A stretch of 64,000 nt of DNA from Schistocerca nitens. Lineage: Eukaryota > Arthropoda > Insecta > Orthoptera > Acrididae. The first letter of the stretch is position 1. Each line of letters begins with the position of its first letter. Position numbers and translations under genes: made by a program. The notes beneath the pieces are model-generated. The model saw only the letters and a program-made list of their open reading frames with translations. It was not told where the DNA came from and made no database searches. Location: positions 71,684,501 to 71,748,500 of the forward strand of contig NC_064614.1 of assembly GCF_023898315.1 (NCBI RefSeq), read 5' to 3'. Positions 12,064 through 22,489 of the stretch are shown here, piece after piece.

Positions 12064-12127
<64 letters not shown>

Positions 12128-12532
12128 ACGTTTGAACACTATTAAGGTAAATACATTGTTTGTTCTCTGTCAAAATCTTTCATTTGCTAACTATGCCTAT
12201 CAGTAGTTAGTGCCTTCAGTAGTTAGAATCTTTTATTTAGCTGGCAGTATTGGCGCTCGCTGTATTGCAGTAGTTCGAGTAACGAAGATTTTTGTGAGGT
12301 AAGTGATTTTTGAAAGGTATAAGTTATTGTTAGTCAAGGCCATTATTTTGTAGGGATTTTTGAAAGTCAGATTGCGTTGCGCTAAAAATATTGTGTGTTA
12401 GTTTACTGTTGATCAGAATAAGTAAAGAGAGTAATGTCTGAGTACGTTCAGTTTTGCTCAGCTGTTTGAAAATCAAATAACGTAGAGGTTTAACAGCACA
12501 GTAATTCATTAATTTTTCTAAGGGATGTTTCA
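11782..12532 (+). mobile_element. Solo LTR (751 bp) of the same family as the 32.8-42.3 kb element
   Basis: It begins TGTAAGTAGGCTGTTTAGG and ends GGGATGTTTCA, giving TG...CA ends. It is flanked by CGCT (11778-11781) and CTCT (12533-12536), a 4-bp duplication with one mismatch. Its body matches the reverse complement of the LTRs at 32800-33352 and 40365-42337 in several blocks (the GTGAGCCGCCAGCAGTGG region and the CATTTGCTAACTATGCCTAT region). It is about 200 bp longer because of an AT microsatellite and extra 3' sequence. No internal region is present, so it is a recombined solo LTR. It lies inside the RTE at 10330-13640. Confidence 0.9.
12067..12122. repeat. (AT)n microsatellite inside the solo LTR
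   Basis: About 28 uninterrupted AT dinucleotides. The matching point in the other two LTR copies is a short ATATATATA, and in one of them it is the insertion point of a Tc1 element. Confidence 0.95.
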
Positions 12533-12559
12533 CTCTGTCTGACCATGATGTAATCTAAC

Positions 12560-13307
12560 TGCAATTTTCCAGCACTACACAGCTTTTTCCAAGTATAGCT
12601 CCTCCTCTTGTGATTCTTGAGCAGAGTATTTGCTATTAGTAGATGAAATTTATTAGAGAACTCAATTAGTCTTCCTCCTCTTTCATTCCTTGTCCCAAGC
12701 CCATATTTTCCCTTAACCTTTTCTTCTACTCCTCCACTATAATTGCATTCCGGTCGCCAATGACTATCATATTTTCATCTCCCTTTACGTACTGTATTAC
12801 CCTTTCAATATCCTGGTAGATTTTCTCTGTGTCTTCGTTTTCAGCTTGCGATATCGCCATGCATACCTGAACTATCGTTGACTGTGTTGGTTTGCTGTCG
12901 ATTCTTATAAGAACAACCCTATCACTGAACTGTTCACAGTAACACACTTTCTGCCCTACCTTCCTATTCATAACGAATCCTACCCCCGTTATACCATTTT
13001 ATGCTGCTGCTAATATTACCCTAAACTCGTTTGACCAGAAATCTTGGTCTTCTTTCCATTTCACTTGACTGATCCCTACTGTATCTAGTTTGAGCCTTTG
13101 CTTATCCCTTTTCACATTTTCTAGCTTCCCTGCGACGTTCAAGCATTTGACATTCCATGCATCGACTCGTAGAGCGTTATCCTTTCGATGATTATTCGCT
13201 CTTTTTCTCATGATCACCTCCCCCTTGTCCTTCTCCTCCCGGAGATACGGATGGGGGACTATTCCGAAATATGTAGCCAGTGGAGATATCATCATGAAAT
13301 TTTTCAA
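12560..13307 (-). pseudogene. RTE endonuclease, second family
   Basis: Minus-strand translation gives DAWNVKCLNVAGKLENVKR and VGISQVKWKEDQDFWS. After a stop come GVGFVMNRKVGQKVCYC, STIVQVCMAISQAENE and MIVIGDRNAIIVEE. In the last, the catalytic GDWN has become GDRN. The normal AP-endonuclease motif order is kept, but the C-terminal SDH region lies across the LTR insertion and is decayed. The 5' part of the element (about 13310-13640) carries an untranslated leader. Confidence 0.8.
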
Positions 13308-13640
13308 TTACAGGCCACATTTCCTGTGGATACACGTTATGTGTCTCAGTGCAGTGGTTTTCATTGCCTTCTGCATACTCATGACGTTTATATTTGATTG
13401 TTCTTTCACCTTTAGGGACAGTTTCCCAACCCAAGGACGACAGAGTGCCCTGAACCTTTGTCCACTCCTCCGGCCTCCTTGACAAGGTCGTTGGCAGAAT
13501 GAAGATGACTTCTTATACGAAAAGCCCTCAGCTACCAATGCTGATAAATATCCAAAATGTAAACGGTTGGGAGTTTCGAACACGGGACCTACGACATTTT
13601 GATTTCCAACCGAAGACGCCGGGGTATTATGAACAGTTCT

Positions 13641-14133
13641 TTCGGCAACGTGTGATCTCAACAGTAAACAGTTCAGGGCGATGAATGTATCAGCATGACA
13701 AAACATCCAGTAATAAAGCAGTATCTGTAAGACAACAGTCTTTGGAAAAAAGATCCTGAAATGGACTGATCTGCGCAGAGTTCGGCACTGAACACAACGT
13801 AACACCTTTAGGATGAGTCAAGATGTCGAAATCGCTCTAGACCACAAGTCCAAATTAGTACCCTCTCTGGTTTCGGTCATTCCTCCATAGACATCCACAC
13901 GCCTCACTGAAAGTGTCTACACCAGAATTCAAGGCGTCATAAAGGTTAAAGGTAGATATATTCCACATTAACGTCGACTATTTGGTGTACAGATACTTCT
14001 GATCAGTGAAGAAACAAACAGTCTTGGTTGCAGGGCTGTAATCATTATTTATTTTCTTTTCATTAGGTTGTGTACGTCTTCTCTTTGATTCCCAAATAAA
14101 TCGAAAAGGTACGGCGATCTCTGTTCATATATT
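13641..14133. other. Unannotated DNA between LINE and SINE
   Basis: No recognisable element or coding motif was seen. Confidence 0.4.
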
Positions 14134-14344
14134 TTTCAAATGGCTCTGAGCACTATGGGACTTAACATCTATGTTCATCAGTCCCCTAGAACTTAGAACT
14201 ACTTAAACCTAACTAACCTAAGGACATCACACAACACCCAGTCATCACGAGGCAGAGAAAATCCCTGACACCGCCGGGAATCGAACCCGGGAAACCGGGC
14301 GCGGGAAGCGAGAACGCTACCGAACGACCACGAGCTACGGACCT
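14134..14344 (-). mobile_element. SINE family B (tRNA head B, shared tail)
   Basis: On the minus strand a tRNA-like head carries GTAGCGTTCTCGCTTCCCGC (with a GGTCGTTCGGTAGCG A-box area) and the B box GGGTTCGATTCCCGGCGG. A linker with TCAGGGATTTTCTCTGCCTC follows. The tail then reads CCTTAGGTTAGTTAGG through to GCTCAGAGCCATTTGAA. The tail is the same as in family A, but the head derives from a different tRNA. A second copy lies at 56105-56321. Confidence 0.9.
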
Positions 14345-14920
14345 TTGATTCCCGCAATGTCAAACGGCCCGGTGGAAAAATCACTGAATGTAGTGTTCGG
14401 TAGTAATAAATGAGAAATTTTAGTCAATCATGATTGTACATTGGCATGTAGTAATTAGGTACGAAGTCTGTTTACAATAAACAGAAAATACACGTTCGAT
14501 TGAAGGTTGGGCTTAAATTTTAGTTTGTAGCGGTACATTAATTGAACAAATTGTAAAGCATTTATGAACGAATTTTTCTCATGGAAATTCGCTACATCCA
14601 TACCAATCAATCAAAACCAATCTTTTCAATTTGGCGAACTTAACTGACTTGATGTAATTGCAGTGAGGGTACTCACAACGCACAGTGCTCAATATAGCTG
14701 CGTCGCTTTTGTTTCAACAGTTCATTCAAGCAAAGAAGGTACGTGATACGTAGTTCCACATGCTGATGCAACCCTTAAAAGATTTGCTGGAACCAAAGCG
14801 TACCTCCTCAGGTTTTCTCTCTTGTTCCGTTCCAAAATTGTTTCCATTTTCTTTTGTCATTTTTGTCCAGCCTGCATTCTGTATTTCTCACCCTCCCCCT
14901 CCCCCCTCCCCTCTCACCCC
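14345..14920. other. Unannotated DNA ending in a pyrimidine-rich run
   Basis: No gene motif was recognised. A C/T-rich run (14885-14920) lies directly before the 5' end of the next LINE. Confidence 0.4.
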
Positions 14921-15339
14921 AATGAACCATGGACCTTGCCGTTGTTGGGGGGGAGGCTTGAGTGCCTCAGCGATGCAGATAGCAGTACCTTAGGTGCAAC
15001 CACAACGGAAGGGTATCTGTTGAGAGGCCAGACAAACATGTGGTTCCTGAAGAGGGGCAGCAGCCTTTTCAGTAGTTGCAGGGGCAACAGTCTGGATGAT
15101 TGACTGATCTGGCCTAGTAACATTAACCAAAACGGCCACGCTGTGCAAGTACTGCAAACGGCTGAAAGCAAAGGGAAACTACAGCCGTAATTTTTCCTGA
15201 GGGCATGCAGCTTTACTGTATGGCTAAATGATGATGGCGTCCTCTTCCGTAAAATATTCCGGAGGTAAAATGGTCCCCCATTCCGATCTCCGGGCGGGGA
15301 ATACTCAGGCGGACATAGCTATCAGGAAAAAGAAAACTG

Positions 15340-16397
15340 GCGTCCTACGGATCGGAGCGTGGAATCTCAGATCCCTTAATCGGGTAGGTAGAAAATTTGA
15401 AAAGGGAAATGGATAGGTTAATGTTAGATTTAGTGGGAATTAGTGAAGCTCGGTGACAGGAGGAACAAAATTTCTGGTTAGGTGAATATAGGGTATAAAC
15501 ACAAAATCAAATAGGGGTAATGCTGGAGTAGGTTTAATAATGAATAAAAAAATTGGAGCGCGGGTAAGCTACTACAAACAGCACAGTGAACGCATCATTG
15601 TAGCCAAGATAGACACAAAGCCCATGCCTAGCACAGTAGTGCAATTATGTATGCCAAGTAGCTCCGCAGATGAGGAACAGGTTGAAGAAATGTATAATGC
15701 ACTGAAAGAAATTAGTCAGAAAGTTAAGGCAGACGAGGAAGTACTATTCATTGGAGACTGTAATTCGATAATAGGGAAAGGAAGAGAAGGAAAAGTAGTA
15801 CGTGAATATGCACTGGGGGTAAGGATTGAAAGAGGAAGCCACCAAATTGAATTCTGCTCAGAGCATAGCTTAACTGTAGCTAATACTTGGTGTAACAAGG
15901 TTATATATGTGGCAGAGGCCCGGAGACACTGAAAGATTTCAGATAATAGTAAGACAATGAATTAGGAGCCAGGTTTTCAATTGTAAGGCATTTCCAGGGA
16001 CTGAGGTGGACTCTGACCACAATTTATTGGTTATGAACTGTAGATTAAAACTGAAGAAACTGCAAAAAGTAGGAATTTAAGGTGGTGGGGCCTGGATAAA
16101 CTGAGAGTACTAGAGGTTCAATTGAGTTTCAGAGATGGCATTAGGGAGCGATTGACAAATGCAGGGGAAAGAAATACAGTAGAAGAAGAATGGGTAGCTT
16201 TGAGAGATGAAATGGTGACGACAGCAGGGGATCAAGTAGGTAAAAGGACGAGGGATAATGGAAATCCTTGGGTAACAGAAGAGATATTGGATTTAATTTA
16301 TGCAAGAAGAAAATACAAAAATGCTGTAAATGAAGCAGGTGAAAAGGAATACAAACGTCTCAAAAATAAGATCGACGGGAACTGCAAAATGGCTTAG
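15340..16397 (+). pseudogene. RTE endonuclease, copy 3
   Basis: The frame begins LRIGAWNLRSLNRVGRK near 15340. After a frameshift it continues as KIGARVSYYKQHSERIIV, VVQLCMPSSSADEEQ, FIGDCNSIIGKGREG (GDWN now GDCN) and SHQIEFCSEHSLTVANTW, to about 15932. After further shifts comes VDSDHNLLV (about 16008-16035, catalytic SDH kept), and the linker EEEWVALRDEMV runs to 16397. Stops and frameshifts make it a pseudogene. Confidence 0.8.
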
Positions 16398-16439
16398 CAA
16401 GGATGGTTAGAGGACAAAAGTAAGGAGATAGAGGCATAT

Positions 16440-17990
16440 ATACCGATGGGTAAGATAGATACTGCCCACAGTAAAATTAAAGACACCCTTGGAGAAAAGA
16501 GAACTACCTGTATGAATACCAAGAGCTCAGATGGAAAACCAGTAAAGACAGGAAAGCAGAAAGATGGTAGGAGTATATAGAGGGTCTATATATGAACGAT
16601 GTACTTGACAGAAATATTATTGAAATGGAAGATGACGTAGATGATGATGAACTGGGAGATATGATACTGTGTGAAGAATTTGACAGAGCACTATAAGACC
16701 ACCTAAGTCAATAAAAAGCTCCACGAGTGTACAACATTCCATTAGAGCCACTGATAGCCTTGGGAGAGCCAGCCATGACAAAACTCTACCGTCTGGTGAG
16801 CAAGATGTATCAGATGCCGCAATACCCTCAGACTTTGGGTTCCGTAGAAATGTTGGAATACGCCAGGCCATCCTAACCCTACTACATATCTTAGAAGGTA
16901 GATTAAGAAAAGGCAAACGTATGTTTCTAGCATTTGTATACTTGGATAAGGCTTTCGACAATGTTGACTGGAATATTCTCTTTAAAATTATGAAAGTGAC
17001 AAGATCAAAAAACAGAGAGATATTTACAATTTATACAGAAACCGGATTGCGGTTATAAGAGTAGAGGGGCCTGAAAGGGAAGCAGTGGTTGAGAAGGGAG
17101 CGAGACCGGTTTGTAGCCTCTCCCCGATGTTATTCAATCTGTGTATTGAGCAAGCAGTGAAGGAAACTAAAGAAGAATTTGGTGTTGGAATTAAAATCCG
17201 TTAAAAATAGTAACAGTATTGAGGTTTGCCGATGACATTGTAATTCTGTCAGAGACAGCAAAGGACCTGGAAGAGCAGTTGATCGGAGTAGAGAGAGACT
17301 TGAAAGGAGAATATACAATGAACATCAACGAAAGTGAAATGAGGATAGTGGAATATAGATGAATTAAATCAGGTGATGCTGAGGGAATTCGATTAGCAAA
17401 TGAGGCACTTAAAGTAGTAGATGATTTTTGCTGTTTGGGTAGCAAAATAACTGATGATGTTCGAAGTAGAGAGGATATAAAACGTACACTGGCAATGGCA
17501 AGGGAAGCATTTCTGAAGAAGAGACATTTGTTAACATCGAGAATAAGTTAAATTGTCAGGTAGTCTTTTCTGAAAGTATTTGTATGGAGTGTAGTCATGT
17601 ATTGAAGTGGAACATGGACGATAAATAGTTTAGACAAAAACAGATTAGAAGCTTCGGAATGTGGTGCTACAGACGAATGCTGAAAATCAGATGGGTAGAT
17701 CACGTAACTAATGAGGAGGTACTGACTGATTTGGGGGCCAGAGGAAACTGTTTCACAACCTGAGTAAAAGAAGGGATCGGTTGGTAGGACTCGTTCTGAG
17801 CCATCGAGTAATCACCAATTTAGTGCTGGAGGGCAGCGTGGAGGGTAAGAATTGTATGGGGAGACTAATAAGTGAATATACTAAGCAGATTCAGAAGGTT
17901 GTATGTTGCAGTAGTTACTCGGAGATGAAGAAGCTTGCACAGGATAGAGCTATTGAGAGCTGCATGAAACCAGTCTCTGGACTAAAGACC
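16440..17990 (+). pseudogene. RTE reverse transcriptase, copy 3
   Basis: Readable blocks in different frames are YEFDRAL, a GFRRNVGIRQAILTLLHILEG finger segment near 16842, and FVYLDKAFDNVDW (motif A, with the first catalytic Asp replaced by Tyr, about 16933). Next come RFADDIVILSE (catalytic Asp-Asp kept, about 17222-17250), AKDLEEQLIGVERDL, CCLGSKITDD-like text and the C-terminal CYRRMLKIRWVDHVTNEE. The region before the fingers is deleted relative to copy 1. Motif A loss and frameshifts exclude activity. Confidence 0.8.
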
Positions 17991-18011
17991 ACAACAAGAC
18001 CAGCAACAACA

Positions 18012-19941
18012 TCAAAATATATATATCAGTGCGTTCTTATTTTGGACAGAACTGACATAGTATGGCTATTAGACTATCGCAACATCAATATCCAATATCA
18101 TAATCAATAAAGCTAGTGACATTTTTCGAGAATATCTGACTGACACACTGACAAGAGGTCAGTTTCAATTTTAGGTTATTACGTCCAGATCCAGATTGCA
18201 ATCACTCTTGTCCAGATTCCTCAATCCGAAGCACCATTGTGATGCTAATTCCCGACCAGATGTTCGAGAAAGTGGAATTCAAACTTGGTGATGTGCCTCT
18301 TCATGAAACTTTGCAACTTGTGCACTCGTTTCAGATAGATAATTCAGCTTTGCGTCTTGTGTTAGAAACCAATGTAGGTGGCATCAGTCTAAGCAACATC
18401 CCAGTCTGGCGCATCTGGATACTCAATCCTTTAATGATCGCTTTCATTGTCATGTACTGTCATGCACTAGAAGCCTGAAACAGAATCTGATCCATTAGAC
18501 GATTCAGGCTTGAACGTTTCGTACAAAAACATGTCATAAGAATTTATCTTAGTTGTGCTAGTGTACCACGGACGCCCACGTGCTGTCTGTCTTGAAAAAG
18601 GAAGAGGTTTACATGAGTACATCAAGCGGTCAAACATCTTTAGCAGACGCTTTGAATCTCTTTGTGTATTCAGCAGCAAAATATTAAATTTAAAGGGTCA
18701 GTTGCAGACAGTATTACTCATATAATTAATTACAAAAAAGGAATATTAATAGTCACCATCATCATTATCACATTCGTCCCAAGTATTAGGCTTTTTGACA
18801 TTCACAGTCTCCCTGAGAAATACTCCTGCCATCTTTTCATTGGTCGATGCAGCGAACTTACAGCTTTGGGTGGTAGTATACCATGGATTTTCGGGTCCTC
18901 TTTGCGACCATTCATTATAGATGTTTTCTCCAGATGTTTATGTAGTTCATATAATGTGTATATGGGTTCCATTTTAATCTCCTTCAACACAACTATTTTT
19001 ATTTTGTGATCTTATTTGTTGTAACAACCTGTTCGTCTTAGTAATTTCATTTCACAAGCTGTTGGAGCACAGTTCAAGTCTTACTGAGGCTTTACGAAGC
19101 ATGTTCTGGGGTCGTCTGGAGTATAAAGCATTTCATTACATTGTTAATGAGTCACACATTTTTTGTCTACCCTTCGGCGTGTTCAGCTAGGTCTGCTTTT
19201 TCCGGGGAAAATAGGTTGTAGCCTAATTAAGTGAATGTATTCGTTGTCTCTAGAATTTTATTTTTGAAACAGGTCTTACTCTGCATTCAGTATTCTCCGC
19301 AGAAGATAATGGTTTTTGGTTTTTCGGTGTTGATGTCCATGTTCTATTTCTCGCGTATAATCTGTGTACAGAGCGCCGCGGATCATCCTGTGTAAATACT
19401 ACATGAACTAAGACATCTGAAAAAAGTAACCAAGATAGCTTTGTGTATCTATTGCTCTGAAGGAAACCGAGAGGCATGTGTCTCCACTATTGAATGCGTT
19501 TAAATGTGTAAATAATAAGATTGGTGAAAGGCTGCATCACTTTTATAGTCCTCCATATATTTAGCTCCGTTCTGATTATTTGACCTTTTTCTGGGAGCAG
19601 ATTAAATGAATAGTTACTATTGAATTAGATAAGATAAAGCTTGCTTTAATTTTGTTTTACTCTGCGTGAAGTTTGTACAAAATACGGTCTTCAGGTTCTC
19701 CTTAGTTGGGGAGAGTTGCTTGTCACTCAGAAAACAGTCACACTAGCCTGTTTACTAACTGCCTTTGTCCGTCGACGCCCTACACTGTTTCCCTCTGAAG
19801 GCACGTAGCGTAGTAGCAACCGCCGTTATGTTCTTCCTGTGAACCTCTGCAGAAAATCTGTCGCGACCATTTGTCATCTTACAACCGTATACTTCGCTTA
19901 AAGTATTCCACGCTATTCCTTCCTGATGTTGCAATTTTCGG

Positions 19942-19943
<2 letters not shown>
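18012..19943. other. Unannotated intergenic DNA
   Basis: No transposon or protein family was recognised. The ORF at 18239-18478 lacks any motif I know and I do not call it. Confidence 0.4.
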
Positions 19944-19991
<48 letters not shown>

Positions 19992-20003
19992 ACACACACA
20001 CAC
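19944..20003. repeat. Compound (CT)n-(CA)n microsatellite
   Basis: About 20 CT units up to 19983 are followed by (CA)n up to about 20003. The short ORF across it is a by-product of the repeat. Confidence 0.95.
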
Positions 20004-21858
20004 TGTGAGGGCGAGCGAGCGCTACCATATACACACGTAGTTGTCATATGTGCAAACAAGGGTCACCAAGCAGATCAACAATAAATAACTGACCACTGTT
20101 ATCAAAGCGTGGTGCCACACAGTGCTTTTTGTGTATAGTATAAATTACTCGGATGTTAAAGTAGTTTAGCTAAAACTAATTTCAGGCGTTAAATCGTTTA
20201 TAAAGTATCATTTGATTGTAATACGAATAATATCAAATAATTTTGTGTGAAAGCTTTTGATTTACCATTTAGTCGGTCTCGTCAGTTAATTATAAGGCTT
20301 TGTGTTATTTGCTTATGATAACATTTTGCGAATAGTTTTAACTACAGCCTACGAATTAAGCTGTAGCTTTGTTGCTACATCTTGCTTAGAAGCCTTTGAC
20401 GATCGTCGTGCTGTTGTGTAGTAATTATCATTACAATGACTGTTTTTGAACTTCAGTTTAATGGAACAGATACTTTTTATATCACTCACGTGTTATAATT
20501 CCTCGTGTTTCTTCAAAACAGTTTCATATATGTTTATACGTACTTCTGGTTTAGTAATAAAGTCCTCTGCTTTCTTCGGAACATCACAGTCTTGATGCAG
20601 TTGGACTGAAGTCTCCCTCTGTACGTTTCAGAAAAAATTATTGAACGATCACTTGATTCAATTACTCTAAAGAAAAGATATCGCTTACTGCAGTTTCCCA
20701 GTTCCGGCTGTCACCTAAGAACCTATGGAAGTCTCTCGAAAATCTTGGACTCACTTGTGTGTGTAGCTGTTTCTTCCGTCAACTTCTTTACTTTGCATCT
20801 ACGGCGATATCAGGAACCATAAATTTTGAATACTTTTTACTGTGTACCGAATAATACAACACTCGCCCCTTTACGTACCGTCATCGAAGAAACCCTTCGT
20901 ATTATTTTGTGAGACGATTACACAGTACTTGATTTCATCATATTGTGTAACACTCTTGCTGAATCCAATTTCTGAAGCGGATTTTTACGTGTTTTCTCCA
21001 TCTAAGACGAATAAAATTAACTATATCCTGTAACAGACAACCCATACCTTTAATTTATATAGTTTCCCCACTCCTTTACTCAATGGTGTACACAGTAAAC
21101 AGAAAAGGTACTGCACAAAGGCGTAACTACACGCCATCGGTAAACTTCCTGCTAACAATTCCGAGCCAGCTGGATTCATTTCATTATTACTTTGTAATGA
21201 AAAACGCAATATTGCTGAGATCAAACACTAAAAGAGTTCTAGGACACAGGTATGCTGCTCAGAGGAGTCGGTAGATAATTGTTTTTCGCCTGGCATGCTG
21301 AAACACACCAGGGAAACTATTTTCCCTTTAGATAATAAGGGAGTGACGTTAGATTCTGTTGCACAGCACTTGTCAGGAAAAATTGCTTTATGTTTATTTC
21401 TCTTACAGAGGCGTTTTATTTCAGTAACATTTTATCGTTTACCGTCCGTCCATACGTTGCACTGCTATTTCTTCAACGTTAGTATCGCAGTGCTCGGTTA
21501 TTAATACTGCTAGTATAATAGTTTCTGTAACACATCGTGTTTAACTCAAACTTGGACATTTTGATGTGATGTAACGTTTGTTCGTGAGACTTTCTGAAAT
21601 ATTTAGGTAGTACTATTTTCCTTTTCTCAGTGAAGGGGTCAAGTTCTGTGCATCAAGAACGTAAGCAGCTGACGAAAATTCATGAAATCATCAGGAAAAA
21701 TGTCGTTGCTAAATGATGTATATTTTTCTACGAGAGATTTTTCAACGTACTTAAAATAATTTATTGTAGAGTTTTGTGACTTTTGGTACAGAAATTTAGC
21801 GATAATGTGACTAAAATCGATGTTTTGGAGACAACTGCAAATAATCTGAGCGTTCAGA
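20004..21858. other. Unannotated intergenic DNA
   Basis: AT-rich DNA with short motif-free ORFs. I see no element boundary or target duplication. Confidence 0.4.
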
Positions 21859-22206
21859 GAATGAGATTTTTACTCTGCAGTGGAGTGGGAGCTGATATGA
21901 AACTTCCTGGCAGATTAAAACTGTGTGCCGGACCGAGACTCGAACACGCGACCTTTGCCTTCCGCGGGCAAGTACTCTACCGACTGAGCTATCCAAGCTT
22001 TAATTCTGTCAGTACCTCGCCTCCAATATTCCAAGCTTCACAGAATCTCTTCTGCGAACCTAGCAGAAATAACACTCCTGGTAGACATGATATTGCACAG
22101 CCTGGGAGATGTTTCCAGAATATAATCTTCATTCTGCAGTAGAGTGTGCGCTGATATGAAACTTCCTGGCAGAGTAAAACCGCGTGCCGGACCGGGACTC
22201 GAATAG
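21859..22206 (-). repeat. Tandem tRNA-bearing repeat (family D), minus strand
   Basis: Read on the minus strand, each unit has a tRNA-like segment (GATAGCTCAGTCGGTAGAGT A box, GTTCGAGTCTCGG B box). CACAGTTTTAATCTGCCAGG and a GAAGTTTCATATCAGC block follow. A second unit starts about 259 bp away (CTGCAG landmarks at 21875 and 22134) and is cut within its B box near 22206. A further partial copy is at 22420-22485 in the opposite direction, and a small piece is at 49525-49563. The clover-leaf potential makes it look like a tRNA gene, but the repeated non-tRNA body shows it is a SINE or SINE-satellite. Confidence 0.8.
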
Positions 22207-22218
22207 CAAAGGTCCCGA

Positions 22219-22419
22219 AAATGGTTGAAATGGCTCTGAGCACTATAGGACTTAACTGCTGAGGTCATCAGTCCCATAGAACTCAGAACTACTTCAACCT
22301 AACTATCCTAAGGACGTCATACACATCCATGCCCGAGGCAGGATTGGAACCTGCCACTCTAGCAGTCGCGCGGTTCCAGACAGTAGCGCCTAGAACCGCT
22401 CGTCCACAACGGCCGGCTC
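22219..22419 (-). mobile_element. SINE family A, reverse, inside family D repeat
   Basis: The shared tail is at the left (AAATGGCTCTGAGCACTA) and the tRNA-like head at the right (GCGCGGTTCCAGAC...CGGCCGGC). It is flanked by AAAGGTCCCGA (22208-22218) and AAAGGTTCCGA (22420-22430), an 11-bp target duplication with one difference. It landed at the junction of two oppositely oriented family D pieces. Confidence 0.9.
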
Positions 22420-22485
22420 AAAGGTTCCGAGTACGACTCTCGGTGCGGAACACAGTTTTAATCTGTCAGGAAGTTTCAATCTGAG
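22420..22485 (+). repeat. Family D repeat fragment, plus strand
   Basis: It starts at the target duplication and continues CGAGTACGACTCTCGG, then ACACAGTTTTAATCTGTCAGG and GAAGTTTCAATCTG. This is the opposite orientation to the units at 21859-22206, making a head-to-head arrangement. Confidence 0.75.
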
Positions 22486-22489
22486 CCTT

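Larger units (their letters stand above)
10330..13640 (-). mobile_element. RTE-type LINE, second family (minus strand)
   Basis: This non-LTR retrotransposon is read right to left. A GC-richer 5' region at about 13310-13640 comes first, then AP endonuclease (13307 down to about 12560) and RT (about 11300 down to 10345). The element stops soon after the catalytic box, so the C-terminal RT region and 3' end are missing. A solo LTR at 11782-12532 splits the end of the endonuclease region. Its residues differ consistently from copies 1 and 3 (for example KGVRQGCSL and ECKRALEDLRLNK), so it belongs to a separate family. Stops and frameshifts show it is dead. Confidence 0.85.
14921..18011 (+). mobile_element. 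RTE-type LINE copy 3 (longest copy of family 1)
   Basis: The copy begins with an untranslated leader (AATGAACCATGGACCTTGCC) of about 420 bp that copy 1 lacks. AP endonuclease and RT follow, and it ends in an ACAACAAGACCAGCAACAAC tail. Many parts align with 5258-7650, including GTTTGAATG-free leader text around AGAAAGAAAACTGGCG and the NTKSSDG block. It has its own lesions: frameshifts at 15420-15540 and 15930, and an RT deletion near 16830. It keeps the F-A-D-D box that copy 1 lost. The two copies together document the family layout, but neither is active. Confidence 0.85.

Noticed and set aside
18239..18478. 79-aa ORF as a host exon
   Set aside because: No splice-site context, conserved motif or neighbouring exon could be supported.
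21940..22010. Possible genuine tRNA gene (minus strand, good A and B boxes)
   Set aside because: The tRNA-like stretch is part of a repeated unit with a fixed non-tRNA body, and a second partial unit lies 259 bp away. It is better explained as the head of a SINE-like repeat.
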